Notes under the pieces: model-generated | Seen by the model: only the letters and a program-made list of their open reading frames with translations | What the model was told of the DNA's origin: nothing | The model's database searches: none | In this document: in pieces, positions 1-7,788 of the stretch | How positions within the stretch are numbered: the first letter of the stretch is position 1 | How the letters are laid out: each line of letters begins with the position of its first letter | Position numbers and translations under genes: made by a program | From: Ichthyophonus hoferi | Taxonomy: Eukaryota; Opisthokonta; Ichthyosporea; Ichthyophonida; Ichthyophonidae | Length of the DNA: 19,729 nucleotides | Reading direction: 5' to 3' | NCBI GenBank assembly: GCA_002751075.1 | Contig: NAOQ01000133.1 | Location: 69,153 to 88,881, forward strand

Positions 1-4
1 TTAC

Positions 5-86
5 GGGAAATTAGCATTAACCGCTGCTCAGCTACTGCATTGCCCAAATGGGCAAAACGAATTAGCGTAGCAATGAATTGCATCAT
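5..86 (-). CDS. F-type lectin gene 1, first coding exon (partial gene)
   Basis: This is the signal-peptide exon of a third lectin gene, transcribed leftwards; the rest of the gene is outside the window. It reads 27 codons plus one base (phase 1) from an ATG at 86-84, starting MMQFIATLIRFAHLGNAVAE, and abuts GTAA (minus strand, positions 4-1) as splice donor at the very edge. It is the same length (82 nt) and phase as the first exons of genes 2 and 3. An arginine interrupts the hydrophobic core where gene 2 has leucine, so export may be weaker. The assignment rests on homology to gene 2's first exon; the lectin domains themselves cannot be seen here. Confidence 0.75.
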
Positions 87-135
87 CTTGATTTAGCATC
101 AAAATTTAAAATTTATTGCAACACTACACGTTATG

Positions 136-188
136 TCTGATAATCAGAGTATTTTATAGGGTTGAAACCAATATGGGAACTTTCTCCA
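136..188 (-). promoter_or_regulatory. Gene 1 promoter block: TATA box and Rel-like motif
   Basis: On the minus strand TATAAAAT lies at 158-151, about 65 bases upstream of the ATG, followed by a conserved near-palindrome CTGATTATCAG (147-137) near the expected transcription start. Just upstream (about 187-175) is GGAGAAAGTTCCC, the diverged counterpart of the NF-kB-like site seen in gene 2. The block is conserved in position in all three units. Regulation by Rel factors is inference only. Confidence 0.5.
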
Positions 189-254
189 AGGCCAGTAGTT
201 GGTGGGGAATCCTATGTTGGACTGAACTGGAGCATTTGTGCAAATGCCTATAAA

Positions 255-388
255 TGCACCACCAATAGGTTATATTTTATTAAATTACATTAAATACTCC
301 TGTTTTAACAATTTAAATTATATTATGTTACATTAGATTACATTGCACTAAACTGCATTACATTACAATATATTTGATTATATTACAG
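255..388. repeat. ATTAC/TATATT low-complexity tract (unit A)
   Basis: This tract is made of imperfect, interspersed pentamer and hexamer repeats of the ATTAC and TATATT type. Counterparts occur at about 6706-6830 and 11466-11560, and a second similar tract follows each LTR (about 1232-1280, 7365-7450, 11860-11965). No gene is seen in 188-600 apart from this. Confidence 0.7.
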
Positions 389-602
389 GGGTTCCCCGGA
401 AATAATTTGACAAATTCCTTCGATTGAAGCCCAGATAATGAGAAGATCAGTGATTGTGGCTCAAGATTGGTTAGTTACATAATGATTTAATTGCATTGTA
501 TATTTCATTCTGATAGATTAATTTATCAATAATACGTGAGCAGCTACACCAATGGGGTAGCTAGCTAAAGAGTCTATTAAGATAAAATGAGACAAGCACA
601 AA

Positions 603-823
603 TGTAAACTGTAATAACCAATAAAAGCGCTGACTGCTTACACACCTGCGACCTCCGGCACAAGAGTATACGCGCCAATCTCGCATACCTGTATACATGT
701 ACACTGCCGTTTTAGACATACAAATACGTTCATGACACACAACACTCTGCATTTGTTCATTGTTTGTTAAGCAGTATTATAATACATATATATATACATA
801 TAGTCCTATTATACAACACTACA
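603..823 (+). mobile_element. Fossil short LTR, first of a tandem pair
   Basis: This is an LTR-like block of about 221 bp that starts TGTAAAC, carries AATAAA near its 5' part and ends just before TTGGTGACCCC at 824-834, which looks like a primer binding site complementary to the 3' end of a tRNA (TGG followed by a tRNA-like stretch). A second copy starts at 963. The family looks like a small non-autonomous LTR element, possibly of Ty3/Gypsy type by the primer-site style; no pol is present. The two LTR copies differ extensively, so the insertion is old. Confidence 0.6.
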
Positions 824-962
824 TTGGTGACCCCAAAGCCTGTGGACAATTCGCTAGAACTACCACTTACTATAGGGTTATGGGTGCCGCACGCTTCCAC
901 GGCAAAACAACTCAGTTAAACACAAGACAACGAGTCTCTGGCTATTCATGATAGACTATATA
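824..962 (+). mobile_element. Short internal region between tandem LTRs (TRIM-like)
   Basis: About 140 bp separate the two LTRs. It opens with the primer-site-like sequence and a CCTGTGGACAA stretch that recurs after the second LTR and after the LTRs of units B and C. It has no coding capacity for retroviral proteins. LTR, tiny interior and LTR together span about 580 bp, the size and plan of terminal-repeat retrotransposons in miniature. An alternative is a recombined remnant of a larger element. Confidence 0.5.
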
Positions 963-1181
963 TGTAAACCACAGTAACTAATAAAGAAGCTGGCTGCTCA
1001 CAGATATGCGGCCCCGAGTACACCCGGGTATAGCGGCAACCCCGTATGCCTGTGCACATATACACTACCGTTAGAGGCAAATATGAATACTGTTTGACAC
1101 AACTTTACATTTACTTATTATTTACTAAACAATATCATAATACACACATGCATACATATAATCCTATTATACAATACTCAA
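963..1181 (+). mobile_element. Fossil short LTR, second of a tandem pair
   Basis: This block of about 219 bp starts TGTAAAC and ends in ACTCA, directly followed by TTGGCGACCCCGAAGCC (1182-1198), again a primer-site-like sequence. It aligns throughout with 603-823 and with the LTRs at 7008-7314 and 11563-11800. Because a primer site follows this copy too, more internal sequence follows, which makes this a tandem LTR array and not a plain two-LTR element. Confidence 0.6.
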
Positions 1182-1338
1182 TTGGCGACCCCGAAGCCTG
1201 TCGACAAGTCGCTAGAGCTATCACAGTTTGCTATATATCTTATATTATATTGTTATACTACATTACATTACAGTACACTTTAACAAAACAGCCAATCAAT
1301 ATCCAGGTTCAATTAAATAATGAAATCAACCCGTAGTA

Positions 1339-1620
1339 ATGACAGTCGTTCCTGTTCTTGCTCAGTATCTAATAATTTGAAAGAAACATTCCTAAGATAC
1401 TCTTAAGTTAATTCCCGTCTCTCTCTTACGATTTCTCTCTAGCGAGTGGAAACCTCCAAAAGGAAATTGAGAGAGATCTGATCACGTCACTATATCCAGT
1501 CAACACTTGCTATGTGGCGCTTGAGTGGCATGCTGGGAAGGCACTTACAACAACTTTATTAGCAGTACATGCATCACATTGGATATGTACTAGGCAGTGC
1601 CATTTTTTTTAGCCACCAAG
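1339..1620 (+). pseudogene. Interrupted copy of the unidentified frame (unit A)
   Basis: This aligns with the open frame at 7513-7788 and with 12030-12236. It begins about 160 bases after the primer-site-like sequence of the preceding LTR, the same arrangement as in units B and C, so it may be the start of the internal region of that LTR element. It no longer encodes a continuous product. I do not recognise the protein. Confidence 0.5.
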
Positions 1621-2316
1621 AGCATCGTGTAAGCACTCTGGTGAGCAATGCATAAAGCATCAATGTCAGAGTGCAATCGATTTTTTTTAAAATTGCATAC
1701 CATGCAATTTGAGACACGCATGTTGATACAGAGGTATGGAGGTGTCCTATCAAAGCAACATAGTATCATGATATACAGGAATAGTTTGAGCAAGTCTTAT
1801 AAGCAGTGGCTGGTAAGTAAGAGAGCCCAGCTTATCATCTTCAAAAGTTTTGGTGCGTTGCTTAATGATGCCATTTTTTTTATTAAAAAAACTTCAATTT
1901 AATGCACCAATTAATATTGTTCCTGCCAATCAATCATATGTTTTCCCTTTATTAGATTGGTAACCGTATTCTCGGTGCATGATTCATTAACAATTGCCAA
2001 TTAAGGAGTGCATGACATGAAATAAATTGCCTTAGTTACAAGATATTGTATTCCATTAAACCTTTCTCCTATTGTTTTTCTCTCCAACATCTTGGCTTTC
2101 CAAACCATATATTAGAAATATCAAGCATTAAGGGAGAATACACAGTCCTACATATAGTTATGTATAACACGGTCTGTATGCTAGATATTATAAATCGTCT
2201 ATATTCTCCATATCCCGTGGTGTTCTGCTCTTATGGATAAGGTAATAATGGATTGAATACAAGAAACACAATCTTCTCTCAGAATTATTAACTGGAAATA
2301 ATTCAAAATACATTGT
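1621..2316. other. Intergenic, duplicated in unit B
   Basis: This region aligns with about 7745-8622. Short frames on either strand are not conserved between the two copies: base differences change amino acids freely and the frames start and stop differently. I regard it as non-coding spacer between the lectin gene 3' end and the plus-strand LTR remnant. Confidence 0.6.
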
Positions 2317-2322
2317 TTTATT
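2317..2322 (-). terminator. Candidate polyadenylation signal of lectin gene 2
   Basis: On the minus strand AATAAA sits in TGAATAAAACAATG, about 435 bases past the proposed stop codon. The same hexamer and flanks are preserved in unit B at 8623-8628. It is plausible as the 3' end signal, but long AT-rich DNA yields AATAAA easily. Confidence 0.4.
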
Positions 2323-2755
2323 CAATCAGTACAATCACCAGAATTGCATCCAAAGAAATCACAATACTCTTTTACCGTTAACTACAGTATGACCGCGCAT
2401 TCCCAGCAAATTAGCTAGGAAAAATAAGATCCGTGTGTTGTAATAACCGAATGTACTAAAAATGTTAATGATAAGAAACTTTTGCCTAAGTGCAGTGCAA
2501 GCGTTTGTTCTAAAACAAATCATTGTATTGAGAGTATAAATTTTCAAGTATACCAACAATATAGCACAAACTAGTACATCACCTTTAACCTCTCTAGAAG
2601 ATCGGTAGATATACATGTTTTCCATTGTGTAACTTCTAAATAACTGTACATCCCATCAATTCCTTGAGTTATTGAAGTCTTTATGTTTCCTCAAACTGAT
2701 AATAAAACCATTTAACCATTAGTATTCACATTGATTAGATAGACCACTTGCAACA

Positions 2756-2778
2756 TTAAATATATGTACCTGCTGTCA
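2756..2778 (-). other. Proposed short terminal coding exon of gene 2
   Basis: After the phase-1 donor GTAAGT that closes domain 3, the next good acceptor on the minus strand is ATGCAG at 2784-2779. Joining it gives Val-Thr-Ala-Gly-Thr-Tyr-Ile and a TAA stop. The intron is 97 nt. Unit B has the matching text (AAG GCA GGT ACA TAT GTT TAA), with the acceptor AG changed to AA. The shared acceptor context, frame and stop support it, but the exon is only 23 nt. Confidence 0.55.
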
Positions 2779-5700
2779 CTGCATGTTAAAATTTACAATT
2801 CTTTTAGTGTATTTCTTAATGAATCATAGATTTTTCAAAACATAGACTCAAATGTAGAGACACCGATTAACTTACCCGCATATCCAAACGCCTTCACCTC
2901 GGCTAAAGTTAGAATTCCTCTATCAGGGGCATTCTGCAGTTGAATCCTCAATTTTCTGCCACGTGGTCGGTAAGGACAGTTTATACCCAAAAACAAGTAG
3001 GCACCGTTTTCTACCTTAGGGCCACAGGGGTGACTGTCCACAGTAACTAGGATGTTTCCAAGACGTTCTAAAGAGCCTTTACGATTACGGATCTACGAAA
3101 GGAATTAGTATTCAAAGAAATTGTCAGATAATGCTGAATACACAACATATGTAAAGTAAGTTGACAAAGTCAAGAAGTTTCTAGATGTGATGAAATCTTA
3201 ATAATAACATGTTGGAACCAAAGCGTTCAATGTCTTTTTATCTTTTTATTTTTTTAGTACACCTCATTTCTTTATGTTACAAGACCATAAACTCTGAATG
3301 AGCATGTAGTTTAAATTGATTTGTCGACGCATAATTTGCAATCGTTTACATTAATGAATTAGCCAACGAGCTATCCAAATAAGGACACGATAGTAGTAAA
3401 GGTTTATTTTAGTAACATACCTCGACGCGTCTGACGATGAAATTGTCAACCATATCAACCTCCCACCATGGCTGGTTTGATTTTCCTACGGCAGAGTGAG
3501 CAAATGTTTTTGATTTGCCATCAACAGCATAACTACTTTCCGAATTGAAGCGGACAGAAGACATGTTCGTCTTATGTCCATGCACTGCATTATAGTATAC
3601 TTAGCTTAGAAACAAAAACACTCCCTTAGATCTAAAGACCGTGCTCAAAGAAACTGAATTCGAACAAATAGTCACAAAACCTTTACGTTAGCCTCCAGGA
3701 GAAACGGGTAAATTTGGTACTACTTAATTCTAAAGCGTAAGTTCAGCTCCAGATTTATATATATTAAAGGTTCCAAATGATACACTCAGCCAAAATCGAT
3801 ACTTACATTCAATTTCAACTAAGCTCCTTTGTATGAGGTCGGGTTCTGCATTTAATGATTACTTTGGTTAGAATATATACAAAAGTATAAAATAGAATGT
3901 CAGTACTAAGTAGGAAAAGTGATTATATTACATAACCATTGGAGAGGAAGTTTCAGTTATTTTGTTGTAAATTGAAGGCTAAAAAAAAACTCTACATAAT
4001 TGCAAGAACTACTAATAGGCCTTTTTGAACATAGAGTCAGGCACAGATACGTTGGCTAACTTACTATAATATCCATAAGCTTTCACCTCGTTTAAAGTGA
4101 GGATTCCATTATCAGGGGCATTCATCAGTTGAATTTTCAAAAATCTGCCACGTGGTTTGTTAGGGCACTTTATCTCCACTCTTTCTTTGGTAGCGTTTAC
4201 TAACTTAGAGCCACAAGGTTGATTGTCCACAGTAACTACGACGTTCCCAAGACGATTAAAAAAACCTGGACGATTATAGATCTATGGAAGGAATTATTGT
4301 TCAAAGAAAGTGTCAATTATAGCTATATATACAACTACATATGTTAAGGAATTAGATGTATCCTGCAAGTTTTTATGGTGTGACTTTGGCCATATTATAT
4401 AAAAGAACACCTTTAAATCTTAACAGGGGACAGAGAGAGATGAATTAAGGCAATCTAGTCTGTATGTATAAGGAATCACTATATTGCATGTGAAAACATT
4501 TCTTAGCAACATACCTCAACGCTTGTGATATCAAAATTGTAATTCATATCAACCTCCCACCATGGCTGGGGTGGTCCGCCTTCGGCAGTGTGGGAAAATG
4601 TTGATTTATCGCCATCGACAGCATTATTAGCAGGAAAAGAATCTCCAAAAAGCTCTCCAGGTCTAGGGCGACTTGTGTAGAGTGAAGACATAGTTGCTTC
4701 ACTTGCTTTCACTGCGTAATAGGACACTTAATTTAGAAACAAAAACACACCCTTAAATCTAAAGATGCTGCCTTAAGAAACTGAACGCAAGCAAGTAGTC
4801 ACAAAACCTTTAAGCTAATTTCTAAAAAAAGTAACTAAATTTAGTGCTACTTAATGCCACAATGTATGCTTAGCACCTGATATATATATACACAAGGGTC
4901 ATAAATTAGACATCCAGTCAAAAGCAGTACTTACAGTCAACTTCAATCAACTTCCCAGGCGTGGGTACTGCATTTAATGATTACGTTGGTTAGAATACAT
5001 GCAAAAAAAATTAAGGAAATGCCAGCACCAGGAAAGGAAAGTGATCATATTACATAACCATTGATCCGGGAGTTTTTGGTTATTTTTGAGTAATTTGTGT
5101 GTAAAACAAAAAAAACTTTACATATTGGCAAGAGCTGATGGCAGACTTTGCTGATCATAGACTCAGACAAAAACACAATGGTTAACTTACCCGCATGTCC
5201 AAACACCGCCACCTCATTGAAAGTGAGAATTCCATTATCTGGGGCATCTTGAAGTTGAATCCGCAAATATCTACCAAATAGGTCGCGAGGACAGTCTATG
5301 CTCAATGCTTGGTTGGTAGTGCTTATGTTAACTATCTTAGGGCCACAGGGTTTATTGTCCACAGTAACTACAGTGTTTCCAAGACGATATAAATCACTTG
5401 GACGATTAAGGATCTAAGAAAAGAAATATTATTCAAAGATAGTGTCAAATGTAGCTGTTGAAACCCAAGTGTTCAATGTTTCTTTTTTACTGATAGCAAT
5501 CAATTTTTTGTAATCGATTCAATATTAGTCAAACTGATGAAAAATACCGGTTTTCAGTCATCACCATTTACCATTTGATTCATGTACTTTATGCATTTTA
5601 TATTATGTGTATAGAAAGAGAGAGATTCAAGTGCAGCTAAGGAGAGCGCTGGCTTTTCCTTTACCCGACGACGATTATCTGATGGAACTTAGGAAAACAG

Positions 5701-6520
5701 ATACTAATCCTATTTCCAATAGAGTTATAGGCCTAGCATGCTTCAACTGCGCAACTCTGCTACATATAGTTTCCAATAATAACTATGTATGGAACATATG
5801 CAAAATAACTAGACAAGTCAAGAAATCGCTAGATGTGATGGGATCTTAGCAATAATATAAAAAAGACCGCCCTGAAAGTCTAGTGTTTGAGCACTAGGAA
5901 GATCCTGATGAGGTCATTGAAAGATGAATGAATAAAAGCTATCTGACATCTGCATGCTAATTATTAGGAATCTAAGTAGGGATTTATCTTAACAACTTAC
6001 CACCACACGGGTTACGGTGAAATTGGCGCCCATGTCAACCTGCCACCATGGCTGGTCTGAGTGGCATTCGGCAGAATGAACAAATGTCTTCCAATTGTCA
6101 TCAATAGCATAATCACTCTTCGACTCTTCATCGAGAGAAGACATTTCAGTTTTATGTCCACGCACTGCATGATGGAATACCTAGTTAAGAAACAAAAACA
6201 CAACCTTGGATCTACTGAACTCTGTTGGGCAGTCAAGCCAGACACTGAGACGGCTGAATATAAAAAAATATAAAGAATTTAAAATCACAATAGAATCAAA
6301 TATGTGTAGGTTATCCATGAAAAACGCCATTTCAGAAGGTCACAAAAGCATAGCAATGCAGAGTCTTGCCTATCTATGTTTTATGTCTATTGTGTACCCC
6401 CTGCACCACGCTAAGCTACCACGTAAATTAAAGCTTACAGGAAATCCTGCTTAGCCGCAGCCCAGTTACTGCATTGCCCATATGGGCAATAAGAATAAGC
6501 GTAGCAATAAATTGCAGCAT
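2756..6520 (-). CDS. Secreted triple-domain F-type lectin, gene 2 (complete)
   Basis: This encodes a predicted secreted sugar-binding lectin of the F-type (fucolectin) family, whose members bind fucose-type glycans and often act in innate recognition. Ten exons on the minus strand (high to low): 6520-6439, 6164-6001, 5413-5191, 4967-4935, 4711-4515, 4281-4065, 3845-3807, 3584-3421, 3092-2876, 2778-2756. They sum to 1359 nt, 452 residues plus stop, with every intron GT-AG and all phases agreeing. Residues 1-17 (MLQFIATLILIAHMGNA) form a signal peptide with likely cleavage after Ala17. Domains lie at about 28-156, 157-305 and 306-445. Each has an AV/AID segment, His then PWW(Q/E)VDM, an NR...R segment, PCG..K and a later Cys-Pro, and ends in a .YG/.FG strand. 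The start is set by the hydrophobic leader and a TATA box 65-70 bases upstream. The first exon and the tiny last exon (V-TAGTYI-stop) are the least certain parts. No transmembrane segment is seen. Confidence 0.85.
2876..3845 (-). other. F-type lectin domain 3 of gene 2 (three exons)
   Basis: This consists of mini-exon 3845-3807 (39 nt, two codons longer than in domain 2), exon a 3584-3421 (164 nt) and exon b 3092-2876 (217 nt). Key residues are His348, Pro357-Trp358-Trp359, and NRKGSLER with Arg377 and Arg383. Cysteines occur in HPCGPK and INCPY. Its first half (GHKTNMSS) is closer to domain 1 (GHKTEMSS) than to domain 2, suggesting that domains 1 and 3 share a more recent origin. Confidence 0.85.
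4065..4967 (-). other. F-type lectin domain 2 of gene 2 (three exons)
   Basis: This consists of mini-exon 4967-4935 (33 nt, VPTPGKLIEVD), exon a 4711-4515 (197 nt) and exon b 4281-4065 (217 nt). It is the longest N-terminal half of the three and most like the published family pattern: NNAVDGDKSTFSHTAEGG then PWWEVDM. His208, Pro217-Trp218-Trp219, Arg237 and Arg243 (NRPGFFNR) occupy the positions of the family's His...Arg...Arg fucose-contact set. Its close relative in gene 3 is 9170-10067. Confidence 0.85.
5191..6164 (-). other. F-type lectin domain 1 of gene 2 (two exons)
   Basis: Exon a is 6164-6001 (164 nt, phase 1 in, phase 0 out) and exon b is 5413-5191 (223 nt, phase 1 out). There is no mini-exon before this domain; the signal-peptide exon joins it directly. 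Key residues are His57, Pro66-Trp67-Trp68 and NRPSDLYR at 85-92 with Arg86 and Arg92. Cysteines occur in PCGPK and IDCPRD, probably the family disulfide. One unpaired-looking Cys (AECHS, residue 61) is specific to this domain. The domain lacks the Cys-Cys pair usual in the fucose-binding loop. Confidence 0.85.
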
Positions 6521-6583
6521 TGTGTTCAATATTAAATTTTAAGATTTATTACAACACTACAAGTTATGTCTGATAATCAGATG

Positions 6584-6620
6584 ATTTTATAGAGTTGAAA
6601 TCAAGATTGGGAACTTCCCC
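6584..6620 (-). promoter_or_regulatory. Gene 2 promoter: TATA box and NF-kB-like site
   Basis: On the minus strand CTATAAAAT (6592-6584) lies 64-72 bases upstream of the ATG, in a good position for a short 5' untranslated region. Seventeen bases further upstream is GGGGAAGTTCCC (6620-6609), which fits the Rel/NF-kB consensus GGGRNNYYCC. The near-palindrome CTGATTATCAG (6580-6570) lies just downstream of the TATA box. Family knowledge makes immune induction plausible; binding is inferred from the motif only. Confidence 0.55.
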
Positions 6621-6699
6621 AAAAGCGGTAGTGTTGGTGGAGAATCCTATGATGTTGGACTGAACTGGAGCATTGGTGCAAACACCCATAAATGCATTA

Positions 6700-6830
6700 C
6701 CGTTAGGTTATATTATATTATATTATAATACATTAAATCCTCCTGTTTTAGCAATATATAATATATTATGTTACATTATATTACATTGTATTACTTTGTA
6801 TTAAATATCATTTTATTATGTAACAGAAAT
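6700..6830. repeat. ATTAC/TATATT low-complexity tract (unit B)
   Basis: This is the unit-B counterpart of the tract at 255-388, made of imperfect TATATT and ACATTATATT repeats. From here to 7007 there is no recognisable coding sequence. Confidence 0.65.
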
Positions 6831-7007
6831 GATTGTGGCTCAGTATTGGTTAGTTGCATAATGATTATGCAGAGTGATTTAATTGCATAGTACTTTTCAA
6901 CTTGATTGAAAGATCTGTCAATACATAGATGACTTTAGCCAATTAAAGAGCTATTCTAGGAAGGAACTAATGATATTGGATTATCAAGATAAAACGAGTC
7001 AAGTAAA

Positions 7008-7314
7008 TGTAAACGGCAATAACTGATAAACATATGCGGCCCCGGTACACCCGGAAACGTGCCAATCCCATGCCTGTGTAGATATGTACACTAACGCTAT
7101 ATGCAAATACAAAAAGGTTTGTGACACAAAATTTTGCATTCGTTTGTTGTCTGTTAAACAAAATCATAATACCCATATATATATATTATTTGGTAATCAA
7201 TATCATAAGTCATACTATTTTTTTTTTAAAAAAAAATGTAATACATGTATATAATTTGTTAAGTAATATTATAATCGACGTATATATATATATAGTCCAA
7301 TTATAAAACTCTCA
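7008..7314 (+). mobile_element. Fossil single LTR with primer-site-like flank (unit B)
   Basis: It starts TGTAAACGGCAATAA and ends ACTCTCA, followed by TTGGCGACTCCGAAGCC (7316-7332). It is homologous to the LTRs of unit A but about 90-100 bp longer, because a stretch at about 7170-7275 repeats the TTTGTTAAxxAATATxATAAT segment and includes a T-run/A-run. The same enlargement occurs in unit C. No second LTR or pol lies nearby, so it is a remnant. Confidence 0.6.
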
Positions 7315-7512
7315 ATTGGCGACTCCGAAGCCTCTGGACAAGTCGCCAGAACTATCACAGTTTGCTATATAATTTTTAGTATGTTATATTGGATTATATT
7401 AAATTGTGGTTTTTAAATATACTATATTATATCACATTACATTACACTACTTTAACAAAACAACCAATCAATACCTAAGTTCATAATTAAATAATGAAAT
7501 CAACCCGTAGTA

Positions 7513-7788
7513 ATGGCAGTTATTCCTGTTCTTGCTCAGTATCTAAGACTAAAATATTCAAAGTTAATTCCCGACTCTCTCTTACGATTTTTCGCCAGTG
7601 GAAACCTCCAAAGGGAAATTGAGAGGGATCCTATGACGTCAATGTATCCAGTCAACACTGGCCATGTGGCTGCTGGGAAGGCAAACAACTTTATTGGCAG
7701 TACATGCATCACATTGGATGATGCACTAGACAGTGTCAATTTTTTAGCTCCTGAGCATCATGTAAGGACTTCAGTGAGCAATGCATAA
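7513..7788 (+). CDS. Unidentified 91-residue open frame
   Basis: This is an open frame beginning MAVIPVLAQYLRLKYSKL and ending RTSVSNA. It starts about 180 bases after the LTR primer-site-like sequence, and the same spacing holds at 1339 and 12030, which suggests it is the first coding stretch of the LTR element's interior (a gag-like start) rather than a host gene. I see no zinc knuckle, protease or other family motif. It is open only in this copy; the copies in units A and C are interrupted. It may be a chance-open fossil. No function is assigned. Confidence 0.35.
   Translation: MAVIPVLAQYLRLKYSKLIPDSLLRFFASGNLQREIERDPMTSMYPVNTGHVAAGKANNFIGSTCITLDDALDSVNFLAPEHHVRTSVSNA

Larger units (their letters stand above)
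1..6434. repeat. Tandem segmental duplication, unit A
   Basis: This is the first of three tandem copies. Position 1 aligns with 6435 and with 11195, where all three copies share the signal-peptide exon (for example the shared TACTGCATTGCCCA string), and similarity continues along the unit: promoter, LTR, unidentified frame, lectin 3' flank and lectin exons. The unit is about 6.4 kb, longer than unit B because it has three lectin domains instead of two and two LTR copies instead of one. The copies visibly differ at many sites, so the duplication is not very recent. The array probably continues to the left, because the gene whose first exon is at 5-86 runs off the window. Confidence 0.9.

Noticed and set aside
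1648-1902. Plus-strand frame of 84 codons and its counterpart near 7789-7960
   Set aside because: It is partly similar by duplication, but the frame is not maintained in unit B and no motif is present.
2046-2240. Plus-strand frame similar to 8338-8571
   Set aside because: Differences between the two copies change amino acids freely and the starts and ends differ; this is as expected for non-coding duplicated DNA.
2359-2625. 88-codon minus-strand frame with hydrophobic stretches
   Set aside because: The homologous region in unit B (about 8,665-8,930) does not keep the frame, and the stretch lies in the proposed 3' untranslated region of gene 2.
6012-6245. Minus-strand 77-codon frame over lectin domain 1 exon a, and the plus frames at 6061-6454
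   Set aside because: They are shadows in other frames of the lectin exon 6164-6001; only the lectin frame continues the family motifs and the splice phases.
6473-6490. Perfect 18-base palindrome ATTGCCCATATGGGCAAT, repeated at 11233-11250 and imperfect at 39-56
   Set aside because: It first looked like an operator or element end at each unit boundary, but it lies inside the signal-peptide coding exon (IAHMGN) of the three lectin genes. The unit A copy is not palindromic, so coding homology explains it.
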